Shown: one piece after another, positions 56,717 to 64,000 of the stretch
Layout of the letters: each line of letters starts with the position of its first letter
Numbering within the stretch: position 1 is the first letter of the stretch
Source of the DNA: Candidatus Pacearchaeota archaeon
GTDB lineage: Archaea > Nanoarchaeota > Nanoarchaeia > Pacearchaeales > GW2011-AR1
NCBI GenBank assembly: GCA_023228065.1
Contig: JALOBX010000003.1
Span: 122,387 to 186,386, forward strand
DNA length: 64,000 nucleotides
Direction: 5' to 3'
The notes under the pieces: generated by a model
What the model was told of the DNA's origin: nothing
Database searches by the model: none
Seen by the model: the letters and a program-made list of their open reading frames with translations, nothing else
Program-made: the position numbers and the translations under genes

Positions 56717-59104
56717 TTATCCCCAAATATTGATTGTTAGATAACATGCATTATAAAGCAATGAATTTGCTGAACCTAGTTGCAATACATTTACATAATG
56801 ATATCCTGGAGTCATTAGTTGAATACCGGAACTTCCTGTTCTAAACCTATTGTCATCATTAGTTCCATTTCTAAAGTAAATAGTTGTTGTGTCATCTGGA
56901 ACAGAAGTAGAATCATAGCCTACAGAATTTGCATTTGCTCCACTAGATCCTGTTCCATAATAATAAACCTGCATCATTGTATGTAAGTTAAGAAAATCCT
57001 CATGTTGAATAAATTCAATTCTAGTTAAAGCAATGTTGTTTAGCCATGTTCTCCAAGATGCAGTTGTATACGAATGAGAAGTTGTATTACTAATAAAGCC
57101 ATATTTTTGTTTAGGGTTCCATTTACTAATAGCAAAAAGAGCTGAATTTTCATCATAATAAAATGGTGTTCCACTTGCTGTTACTAAATATACCCAACCT
57201 GCCAATCGCCAATTTTTAGCATCTCCTGTAGTTCCTAAATACTTGTTTGCATTTGGACTATATATACTAGTTCTTAACTGGTTCGGCATAGATGTAACTA
57301 AAGAATTGCTAGCGTAAACAAATAATGTAGTAGCAGCTACTGTAGGTGAAGTAGAATCTGTTCCATCATCTAAAATCATAGTTGAAAGATTATCTAGTGT
57401 TCTTATTGTAGTCGATAAATTAGCAATTTCTCCATTAATATAAAATAAGCCATTTGTTCCTCCTATACCAGTTAATTGGATCATATTAGATCCAACCATG
57501 GTCATCCTTACATTTGCTATTTCATTAAATAACGCAGATTGATTAATCCAAATAGATCCATTATATACCATAGTATCTAATGTAGCTGGAGCTGAAACAG
57601 TAACATCATCTAATCCAGCTAAACTATGAGTATAAGTACAATCAGTGTTTATCCATGTACTACCATCATGCATAAGAATATCTAAAGTAGCTGGAGAAAT
57701 AATTGTAACATCTGACATACTAGCTAATTTAGTAAATCCTGAACCAGTAGCGCTGAATTGAGTATTTATCCAGGTTGAACCATCAAATATTAAAGTGTCT
57801 ACTGTTGCTGGCGTAGCAATAACAACGTCAGATAAACTTCTTAATTCAGTTATTCCTCCTGGGTCATTTAAAGTTGTATTAACCCAAGTGCTTCCATCAT
57901 ACAGAATTATGTCTAAGGTAGCAGGAGTGATTGTAACATCAGAAAGACTTGCTAATTCAGTTACTCCACTGCTGCTTGCAGCCCATTTTACACCAGATGC
58001 CTCACCAGAATCTGCTGTCAATACCGTTCCGTTTGCGTCGACAGACAGTGCTACAAACGTCCCCGCCGCAGTCCCGACGAGGATAACACCTTTCGCTGTG
58101 TATCCTGATTCTAATACATATTGAGTATGGGGATCGCCTTCTTCGAGATTTAAGAGACCGGCATGATCTATGATAGGCTCATATAACATTGTACGGGCGA
58201 CAATCTGCATCGCTCCTTCGCCGACTCCCTTGACCAGAACCGTTCCAATCTCCTGACGGATATTAGGGTATGTTGGCGGTGTGGTAGTCATAGCACCTGC
58301 GATATCAGCCGATACATATAACACATCCCCTTCTGCAAATGCGTCCGTATTGAAATGTTCCATCAGGCCAACCTGCATCACCCGGCCAAACGTGCCAGAC
58401 GTTATTTCCTCGATGGCTATTCCGATAGCGGGCATGGTATCAATCGAATCTGATTTGGCAAGATCAACCGTTGGTACGTTCCGGGACGATCCGGTGGCAT
58501 AAACCAACTGCCCTATTGTGATATCTACATCTGCCTTGACCACATACACAGAATCACGTACTAATTTACGCACCATCCCGGTTGCATCTATGGATTCGAG
58601 GAATGTGAAACCCTTAAAATCCATCGCCCGGATACGGATAACATCTGCCGCCGGAGTCGTATCATCGGCGGTTTCGGTAAAATCTATATATGCCTCAACG
58701 GGATTTGCCCCGTCAACTCTAACGTATGTATCGTCGGAAACGCCTGTATCTTGTAAATAACCTCCAGCTGTCAAAGAAACAAAATTATCTTGACTTCCAG
58801 TAATTGGATTATGATCACTTAAGCTATCAAAATCATGAAGTCTAACATGGATATTATCATGATCATAAATACTTTCATGGACAGACATTATATTAGTTGG
58901 AATTAAAGAGGTGATATAAGTAGAATGAATATATGTAGATAAATGATTTGTTAATTGAGCCCCTATGTAAACACTAGTAACTCTAGAAGCTAAAAGATTA
59001 TCCGGAGTAATTCTATAATTAGTTAGATTTTGGACAATAGGGATAAACTCAGCACCACTAATAGAAGTAGTTAGAGTATCTTCACTTATTTTTATATCTG
59101 CCAT
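56717..59104 (-). CDS. Tail fibre / receptor-binding protein with a GC-rich inserted domain
   Basis: A 795-residue structural protein. Residues 1-110 resemble a fibre attachment region. Residues about 115-368 are encoded by markedly GC-rich DNA and carry repeats of virion-type domain (DGANPVEAYIDF, GQLVYATGSSRNV, GDVLYVSADIAGAM). Then come four repeats of the type L.SLSDV.I..PATLDI..YDGSTW (nt 57540-57965). The C-terminal 240 residues are Gly/Ser/Asn-rich and probably form the receptor-binding tip. It is the last large gene before the membrane pair. Confidence 0.8.
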   Translation of the reverse strand: MADIKISEDTLTTSISGAEFIPIVQNLTNYRITPDNLLASRVTSVYIGAQLTNHLSTYIHSTYITSLIPTNIMSVHESIYDHDNIHVRLHDFDSLSDHNPITGSQDNFVSLTAGGYLQDTGVSDDTYVRVDGANPVEAYIDFTETADDTTPAADVIRIRAMDFKGFTFLESIDATGMVRKLVRDSVYVVKADVDITIGQLVYATGSSRNVPTVDLAKSDSIDTMPAIGIAIEEITSGTFGRVMQVGLMEHFNTDAFAEGDVLYVSADIAGAMTTTPPTYPNIRQEIGTVLVKGVGEGAMQIVARTMLYEPIIDHAGLLNLEEGDPHTQYVLESGYTAKGVILVGTAAGTFVALSVDANGTVLTADSGEASGVKWAASSSGVTELASLSDVTITPATLDIILYDGSTWVNTTLNDPGGITELRSLSDVVIATPATVDTLIFDGSTWINTQFSATGSGFTKLASMSDVTIISPATLDILMHDGSTWINTDCTYTHSLAGLDDVTVSAPATLDTMVYNGSIWINQSALFNEIANVRMTMVGSNMIQLTGIGGTNGLFYINGEIANLSTTIRTLDNLSTMILDDGTDSTSPTVAATTLFVYASNSLVTSMPNQLRTSIYSPNANKYLGTTGDAKNWRLAGWVYLVTASGTPFYYDENSALFAISKWNPKQKYGFISNTTSHSYTTASWRTWLNNIALTRIEFIQHEDFLNLHTMMQVYYYGTGSSGANANSVGYDSTSVPDDTTTIYFRNGTNDDNRFRTGSSGIQLMTPGYHYVNVLQLGSANSLLYNACYLTINIWG
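57540..57965 (-). repeat. Four tandem protein repeats in the fibre gene
   Basis: Units read LASLSDVTITPATLDIILYD, LRSLSDVVIATPATVDTLIF, LASMSDVTIISPATLDILMH and LAGLDDVTVSAPATLDTMVY, each followed by (D/N)GS.W(I/V)N. About 37 residues per unit. Such repeats lengthen fibre shafts. Confidence 0.85.
58000..58760 (-). other. GC-rich insert within the tail fibre gene
   Basis: Bases 58021-58080 contain 36 G or C of 60, against much lower values on both sides. The change is abrupt at both ends (near 58000 and 58760) while the reading frame is kept. It looks like a domain acquired from a GC-richer phage or prophage. Confidence 0.75.
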
Positions 59105-59109
59105 TTTTA

Positions 59110-59526
59110 TTATTCCCTAACAAATCTATTTCCATCTTCACGAAGTATATAAGAAGCATCCTCTCTTAAAATATATCCAGTAACAGCCTCTTCAACAAAT
59201 ATTTTATTTTCTTCGAATGGTAAATAACTTTCACCATTTACATTTAAAATAAAGAAATTTTGATCATCTATAACATATGAAACTCCAGAAGCGAAAATAT
59301 TTTCTCCTTCCCAACCTCTTTTATCACTTTTTAAAGTTATATAATCAAAAGGGTTTAAAATCTTAAAAGTTTCTAAACTAATATCAATATTATGAACTTG
59401 AGTAAAACTTTTATTAACTTCACACTTTCCATATAAAACTGCTTCTTCTTCTGTGGTCAGATTTTCAACCTGAACAGTTCCAATTGGTCTGTCTCCCCTA
59501 CCCTTTTTAACTTTAATATCTATCAT
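59110..59526 (-). CDS. Tail/baseplate protein, paralogue of the 59825 gene
   Basis: A 138-residue protein starting MIDIKVKKGRGDRPIGTVQV, very similar to the beginning of the 59825 product. Both continue NLTTE.EA.LYG and PFD. The C-terminus has the duplicated YILREDASYILREDG. The tandem paralogues flank the 101-residue gene at 59523. A baseplate or fibre-connector role is inferred from location. Confidence 0.65.
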   Translation of the reverse strand: MIDIKVKKGRGDRPIGTVQVENLTTEEEAVLYGKCEVNKSFTQVHNIDISLETFKILNPFDYITLKSDKRGWEGENIFASGVSYVIDDQNFFILNVNGESYLPFEENKIFVEEAVTGYILREDASYILREDGNRFVRE

Positions 59527-59822
59527 ACTAAGTACGTTTTTAAGTTAGAGCTTGCAGAACCGGGAGCATATCTTAATATAGAAACAGTTCCTCCTATATT
59601 TTTAGTCTTTGTCACTTCTACAGTAGCATTAATTGGATAAGTATTTGAATCACTATCAGGAGCAACAGCTTTTACATACCCTCCATCTAATAGTTGAATT
59701 GTATAAATCTTTTTTGAATTACTATATGCAATAATTCTACCAGTATCAATATTGTTTATTGATTGTCCAGCAGCTAAAATTTGCAGTTGTTGTGTTACTT
59801 TAAGATTATCTTTATATGACAT
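59523..59822 (-). CDS. Small tail-associated protein
   Basis: A protein of 99 residues starting at the ATG at 59820-59822 with GAGG nine bases upstream. A beta-rich core (RIIAYSNSKKIYTIQLLDGG) resembles a small OB or tail-puncture type fold. Overlaps both neighbours. Function inferred from position only. Confidence 0.55.
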   Translation of the reverse strand: MSYKDNLKVTQQLQILAAGQSINNIDTGRIIAYSNSKKIYTIQLLDGGYVKAVAPDSDSNTYPINATVEVTKTKNIGGTVSILRYAPGSASSNLKTYLV

Positions 59823-59824
59823 TA

Positions 59825-60145
59825 TCAATCCTCAAAATTAATATAATCTTCACATTCTGCGTTAGTAGTACAAATATTATTTTCATCAATAGTTAAAGAA
59901 ATAGAAGATAGAAATAAAGTTTTGCCTATCCACCCTCTTTGATTGCTATTTACGTTTACACAATCAAAAGGATCAGCTATAATACACTCTTCTTGTGAAA
60001 TTCCAATTTTATCAACCATTACCCATTGGTCATTTATCTCTTTTTCACCATAAAGTAAAGCCTCAGCTTCTGTTGTTAAATTTTCAACTTGAATAGTGCC
60101 AATGGGTCTATCACCAGCTCCTCTTTTAACTTTTAAATCTATCAT
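59825..60145 (-). CDS. Tail/baseplate protein, paralogue of the 59110 gene
   Basis: A 106-residue protein starting MIDLKVKRGAGDRPIGTIQV. It aligns over most of its length with the 59110 product but lacks the duplicated C-terminal tail. Coupled by four-base overlaps on both sides. Confidence 0.65.
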   Translation of the reverse strand: MIDLKVKRGAGDRPIGTIQVENLTTEAEALLYGEKEINDQWVMVDKIGISQEECIIADPFDCVNVNSNQRGWIGKTLFLSSISLTIDENNICTTNAECEDYINFED

Positions 60146-62694
60146 TGAGTAACTACAACCCTAACATAAACTATTCCATGATAATATATTGAAACTGGAT
60201 TTTTTATAGTTTCTGAATTACTGCTTACATTAATATATTCTTCAAAAGTGGCATATTCTCCGGTCCACCAAGACCCGTTAACTTCACCTTCTGTTCGACC
60301 GCCTATCTTTTCTAATACTGATGCTGGAGCATAATTAGCTCCATTAATAGATGTATTTACAGATTCATAACCTTCTGCTAAACATTCTACTTCAGCTGTG
60401 AAAGGGACAGCTCTTTTAAACGTAGCCCACCCTTTATCAACTCCCATTTCAACCACCCCCATCCCACCTGGATTACCAGAAGTAAATTGAGTTTCCTCAT
60501 CAAATGCATTTTCTGTTTTTGGCCACCAAATAGTAACTGAAGCTCCAGCTATTCCTGTATCAGTTTCAGAATCTTTAACAAAAACTTTAAGTGTAAATTG
60601 AGGAACTTCGGGATTAATCTTTTCGTCTTGTTGTTCTGTTTCTTCAAAATAACCATAAACCACGCATAAAACAATAGTATTGACACCTATTGTGTCAGTA
60701 TAAATAGAACAATTAGTGCATACATTATTACTAAATTCATAATATCCATTATCTAAAGGAGGAAGATACTTTTTTAATTTTAATGGATTATCAGCTTCTG
60801 AATACCCAGAGAACACTCCTGAAAACTCAATTGGTTGCCATTCACTATAATAATGATCATAATTATTATTATCTTTATTGTTACTGTTATCATTGTTATT
60901 GTTATTGTTGTCGGTACTGCTTTTATTTATAGATATCTCACAAATATCTATTTCGGATCCAGCCATACCTAATATATGAGTTACATCTTCTAATGAAGAA
61001 GGCATTGTTGAAGGAGCTGTAAATAGAATTTTAGCTAATCCTCCAGTAACATACGTAGCCCAAATATTAGCTCCTTGAGGAAATAAAGGGACGTCTACTC
61101 CTAAAATAACAGTACTACCAGATACTGTTTCTATGCTGCTTATATAATTAGTTCCAGATTTAGTTGAATTTAAATATAGCCCAGAAATTGAGCTTGGTAT
61201 ATCTGGAAGACTCAACCTAGACTCAGTATGACCGGCACCACTTATTTTTATATTATCTACTATAGTTGATAAAGTTGTAGCTGTATTTGCAGATAATGAT
61301 CCATGACCTTCTATAATTGAAAAAGTAACAGTAAAACCATCATAAATTGGATTACCACTTGAGTTAGTAACTTTAGCCATAATATCTGCAGTTTCAGTTA
61401 TAGCTAAAGAACTTGGATTAGCAGATAAAGAAATGCCAGAAACATTAGGGTCTTGTACAGTAACAAGTTTATAATCATTAGCAGAACCTCCACCAGAAGA
61501 AGAGAATTCTGCTTCTATCCATACCCAACCTCCACCACCATCTTGAGATCTAACCCTTGTGGTAGCAGAACCATCCTCTATTAGAACGCTTGGAGAAGAA
61601 ATATCAACACTAACATCATATGCAGTTGATTGAGAGAATGTACATAGTCTTCCACCTCTATATGTTATTAAGTAGTCAGTATTCATTGGCATAAAAGTTG
61701 AAGTAATAATTGTTGTTTCACCTTTTTTATAAGCATCTGGTCCAAGTTCTACCACAGTAGAATGCCCTCCGATACCATCATCTAACCAAATGCCAACAAC
61801 TTCTGCTATTGGATTTGAAACGCTTATTTCAAAAGCTGAAGAATCAGATGCTTGTTGAGACTCATCTTCATATAAAGTTAAAGTTTCTAATTCTCCAGAA
61901 GGCTTATAGCAAAGAGCAGTAGCATATAGATAGTCGGCTCCATCTGATTTTAAAGAGTCTTTTGAAAGTCCTAGCTTTACAACGGGTCTGTTTTTTTCAT
62001 ATGTCCCACCTTCATAAGATTGAACTCTTATTTCATTTTTTCCTTCGGGAATAGTACGATCTTCTGACAAACCAATAATATCAAATTTTCCATCAAATGT
62101 AGCTACTGAGGGTTTTCCTTCTGTTGTAAATTCTTTATACGTAGCAACAAGAGTATCGTCATGATAAGTTATTAATGTTCCATTGCAAGCTTTAACTAAA
62201 TCATTTATTATTTCAAGTGGAGTCTTTTTATCAGTACCATATTTTGATGCAGGAAGAGTTGAATCAGGAATTAGCCAGCTTAAAGTTATTCCGCTTGTGC
62301 AAAGAGTTTCTGCGACTGCTTTTTTAGAATTTAGATTTTCAAAGATAGTAGTTATTTGAGTAGAATAAGGTTCATCTAAAATAGCAACGGCAGATCTACC
62401 TGAAATAGAGGCTTCTGCACCAATAATACCAGTACTAAAGCTAGTAGATTCCCAAAAGAAATTCCCCATAAAAATTGAATTTAAATAAAGTTGAATTCTT
62501 GTTTGAGTCCATTCTTGGTCACGTCTTAAGTATTCTCTTTTTCCATATATAATACTTTTATCTCTAAGATAAATTGTAATATGCTTAACAGGAGCGTCTT
62601 CAGAATTATTATACTCAATGCGATAAACTTTATCACTAATGTCTACACCGTCTAGATAAACTTGTTTTGTAACTTGCTTGATTTCAATTGCCAT
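60142..62694 (-). CDS. Large tail protein with Ig-like and carboxypeptidase-regulatory-like domains
   Basis: An 850-residue structural protein. The N-terminal 250 residues (YLDGVDISDKVYRIEY, then GNFFWESTSFS) resemble a tail-hub or late-control-type protein. About residues 405-490 form a bacterial Ig-like (Big-1/invasin) domain with LSANPSSLAITETADIMAKV. A poly-Asn/Asp linker follows near residue 590-610 (NNNNNNDNSNN). The C-terminus has a carboxypeptidase-regulatory-like domain (VKDSETDTGIAGASVTIWW). Such domains bind carbohydrate at the cell surface. Confidence 0.75.
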   Translation of the reverse strand: MAIEIKQVTKQVYLDGVDISDKVYRIEYNNSEDAPVKHITIYLRDKSIIYGKREYLRRDQEWTQTRIQLYLNSIFMGNFFWESTSFSTGIIGAEASISGRSAVAILDEPYSTQITTIFENLNSKKAVAETLCTSGITLSWLIPDSTLPASKYGTDKKTPLEIINDLVKACNGTLITYHDDTLVATYKEFTTEGKPSVATFDGKFDIIGLSEDRTIPEGKNEIRVQSYEGGTYEKNRPVVKLGLSKDSLKSDGADYLYATALCYKPSGELETLTLYEDESQQASDSSAFEISVSNPIAEVVGIWLDDGIGGHSTVVELGPDAYKKGETTIITSTFMPMNTDYLITYRGGRLCTFSQSTAYDVSVDISSPSVLIEDGSATTRVRSQDGGGGWVWIEAEFSSSGGGSANDYKLVTVQDPNVSGISLSANPSSLAITETADIMAKVTNSSGNPIYDGFTVTFSIIEGHGSLSANTATTLSTIVDNIKISGAGHTESRLSLPDIPSSISGLYLNSTKSGTNYISSIETVSGSTVILGVDVPLFPQGANIWATYVTGGLAKILFTAPSTMPSSLEDVTHILGMAGSEIDICEISINKSSTDNNNNNNDNSNNKDNNNYDHYYSEWQPIEFSGVFSGYSEADNPLKLKKYLPPLDNGYYEFSNNVCTNCSIYTDTIGVNTIVLCVVYGYFEETEQQDEKINPEVPQFTLKVFVKDSETDTGIAGASVTIWWPKTENAFDEETQFTSGNPGGMGVVEMGVDKGWATFKRAVPFTAEVECLAEGYESVNTSINGANYAPASVLEKIGGRTEGEVNGSWWTGEYATFEEYINVSSNSETIKNPVSIYYHGIVYVRVVVTQ

Positions 62695-63533
62695 TACGTA
62701 TTGTTCACTTCTGTCAATCTAATTCTATTAAAAGTTGTACCGTATATCTTATTTACCTCAACTAATCTAATTCTATTTTGATTTGTATAACCAGCAATTT
62801 CAGTTAAAGCAGACCCACCAACTCTACTACGAGAATGCCTAACTATTTGAAGTAAATTATTTCTTGATCGGAGTTGATATTTTTGTCCTATATCTGTTAT
62901 ATTTATATAATTGCATTTTAATGTTCCAAAAGAATAGTTAGTCCATTGATCACCAATAAACCAGTACCAATTAGTTTGATCATGCTGAATATAGCTATTT
63001 ATAATAGTTGTTTGTGAACCATTATCTAACTTAAATTTTTTTGTTACAGGATTAAAAATTACATTTATATAATAATCTATATCTTGGGAAATGTTTCTTG
63101 TTATTGAAGAAGCAACCCAAGTTTCATTGGTACCATCATATCTATAAACAGATCCTGCATTTGTATAAAAACTCCATAGTTCTTTATATACACCATTAAC
63201 ATTTTGTAGCATGCATCTAATCCTAAAAGCACCTATATTTGATAGGGTTATAGGAGATGTAGATTGAGTAATAGCTAATACATGAATATTGTTTCCAGTA
63301 TTAATAGAAGTTATATTATAACCAACTTTTATTTTAATTGATTTATCATAAAATTCAGAAACTTTAGCTTCATCTAAATTTGTTATAATAGCGGCATCTG
63401 AAGTAGCTGTTGTAACTATTATCGCTATAGAATTGCTTTGCGTAATAGAACCCCCTCCGTCAGTTGTAGTAACTATTGTTGGCTGAAAAGTTCCATCTGG
63501 CAAATTAAAATTTTCAATAAAAAAGAAACCCAA
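62694..63533 (-). CDS. Tail fibre-like protein with a possible lectin domain
   Basis: A 279-residue protein whose first 200 residues look like a jelly-roll/lectin fold (LWSFYTNAGSVYRYDGTNET). The end carries two copies of NRIRL(V/T)EVN and an arginine-rich YQLRSRNNLL. It begins one base into the stop of the upstream gene. Probably part of the distal tail. Confidence 0.6.
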   Translation of the reverse strand: MGFFFIENFNLPDGTFQPTIVTTTDGGGSITQSNSIAIIVTTATSDAAIITNLDEAKVSEFYDKSIKIKVGYNITSINTGNNIHVLAITQSTSPITLSNIGAFRIRCMLQNVNGVYKELWSFYTNAGSVYRYDGTNETWVASSITRNISQDIDYYINVIFNPVTKKFKLDNGSQTTIINSYIQHDQTNWYWFIGDQWTNYSFGTLKCNYINITDIGQKYQLRSRNNLLQIVRHSRSRVGGSALTEIAGYTNQNRIRLVEVNKIYGTTFNRIRLTEVNNT

Positions 63534-63534
63534 T

Positions 63535-63987
63535 TTATTTTCCTATATATATTTTATATAATATTGTTCCACTTCCACTATCTGGGGAATAGTTACCTAC
63601 TCGTATTTCGCCCGTAGCTCCAACAGATATTACTGAGTTAAAACCACCTGAATTAATATATCCTTTTATACCTAAATATTTTCTTTCGGTTACTATATCA
63701 TCAGATCTCTTCCAATATCCAGAAACGTAAACAATTTTTATTTTTGAATAACCAGGAGGAACAGTTATCTTACCTCCAGCCCACATATTTGATCCTGGAG
63801 TCCAATTCCATCCCCATGAAGACCAAGAACCACTCCAATAAACTATTCCCCCATACTGCGTCCACGTTATAGAAGACCCAGATTTTTGTTGGTCTTCTAA
63901 TGATTTTTGTTGGTCTTCTAATTCTTTTGCAGTAATATTTATTCTGAAACCTCCAGTTCCAGGCCCTCCAGTTCCATTATTATTCAT
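63535..63987 (-). CDS. Glycine/tryptophan-rich tail protein, start near the window edge
   Basis: A 150-residue protein from the ATG at 63985-63987 (MNNNGTGGPGTGGF). The frame is open to the window edge at 64000, so a start further up cannot be excluded. It contains the duplicated LEDQQKS unit (DNA repeat 63881-63922), a Trp-rich SGSWSSWGWNWTPG stretch and a beta-rich C-terminus. Probable fibre or adhesin component. Confidence 0.55.
   Translation of the reverse strand: MNNNGTGGPGTGGFRINITAKELEDQQKSLEDQQKSGSSITWTQYGGIVYWSGSWSSWGWNWTPGSNMWAGGKITVPPGYSKIKIVYVSGYWKRSDDIVTERKYLGIKGYINSGGFNSVISVGATGEIRVGNYSPDSGSGTILYKIYIGK
63881..63922 (-). repeat. 21-bp tandem repeat, two copies
   Basis: gatttttgttggtcttctaa plus t is present twice in direct succession, giving the duplicated seven-residue KSLEDQQ-type unit. 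Repeat-number change here would lengthen the helix. Confidence 0.9.
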
Positions 63988-64000
63988 TTCTATCAAAAAA

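Noticed and set aside
1..64000. Alternative genetic code (TAG or TGA recoding)
   Set aside because: TAA, TAG and TGA all end well-supported genes at the expected places, for example TAG at 46608-46610.
1..64000. CRISPR array
   Set aside because: No regularly spaced direct repeats with unique spacers were found; repeats seen are pairs or tandem protein repeats.

Overview
The window is part of a large, AT-rich, double-stranded DNA tailed phage (Caudoviricetes), inferred from densely packed overlapping genes, a T4-type recombination and replication set, phage nucleotide metabolism, seven tRNA genes with encoded CCA ends, and tail fibre and baseplate genes. TAG, TAA and TGA all act as stops, so the standard bacterial code applies, and Shine-Dalgarno sites (AAGGAG type) are common. 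Lipoproteins, UDP-ManNAcA-type sugar genes and a possible overlapping spanin pair hint at a Gram-negative, low-GC host; the host cannot be named from the sequence.

Layout. (1) 1-3396, minus strand: lipoprotein, M15 peptidase (candidate endolysin) and small unknown proteins. (2) 3397-24406, minus: a glycan-type region containing UDP-sugar dehydrogenase, UDP-GlcNAc 2-epimerase, six tandem GT2-like glycosyltransferase paralogues, two methyltransferases, a GNAT acetyltransferase, an SGNH hydrolase, a sugar epimerase and an asparagine-synthase-like amidotransferase. The SbcCD/gp46-47 nuclease, an RNA ligase, an orphan HicB and small zinc-ribbon proteins are interspersed. (3) 24459-28740, minus: small cysteine-rich proteins, a solitary TnpB with a plausible omegaRNA, and a 5'-3' exonuclease whose 3' end is duplicated around a two-gene cassette. 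(4) 28737-46244, minus: UvsW, UvsX, gp32-like SSB, a UvsY candidate, dCMP deaminase, a thymidylate synthase/dCMP hydroxymethylase-family enzyme, a GT-B-like glycosyltransferase, dNMP kinase, a UDG-like protein, an all-alpha NTP pyrophosphatase, Pol III alpha, primase, DnaB helicase, nucleotidyltransferase, a DnaC-like loader and a possible initiator. (5) 46260-46380: a divergent promoter region. (6) 46380-55543, plus: tRNAs mixed with small genes, a metallophosphoesterase, two damaged or recoded endonuclease genes, a small sigma factor and a tubulin/FtsZ-like GTPase, ending at a strong terminator. (7) 55589-56135: extremely AT-rich noncoding DNA between convergent units. (8) 56136-64000, minus: a possible lysis or membrane pair and tail fibre/baseplate genes.

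How the genes fit together. The replication block pairs a bacterial-type Pol III alpha with T4-style recombination proteins. Neighbouring genes suggest a T4-like cytosine-modification route: destroy dCTP, hydroxymethylate dCMP, phosphorylate it, and perhaps glycosylate the DNA. The sigma factor may read a repeated promoter motif (TTTTAAAATATAATA type) found at five sites. The large glycan cassette probably decorates a virion or host-surface glycan, or the DNA itself.

Novel-looking items include the six-member GT2 family with an invariant HxxH-x6-C-x5-C-x3-C tail, an A_AAA_AAG frameshift site in an endonuclease gene, an ATT-start gene, an RNA element with competing hairpins beside tRNA-Thr, and a GC-rich insert in the tail fibre.
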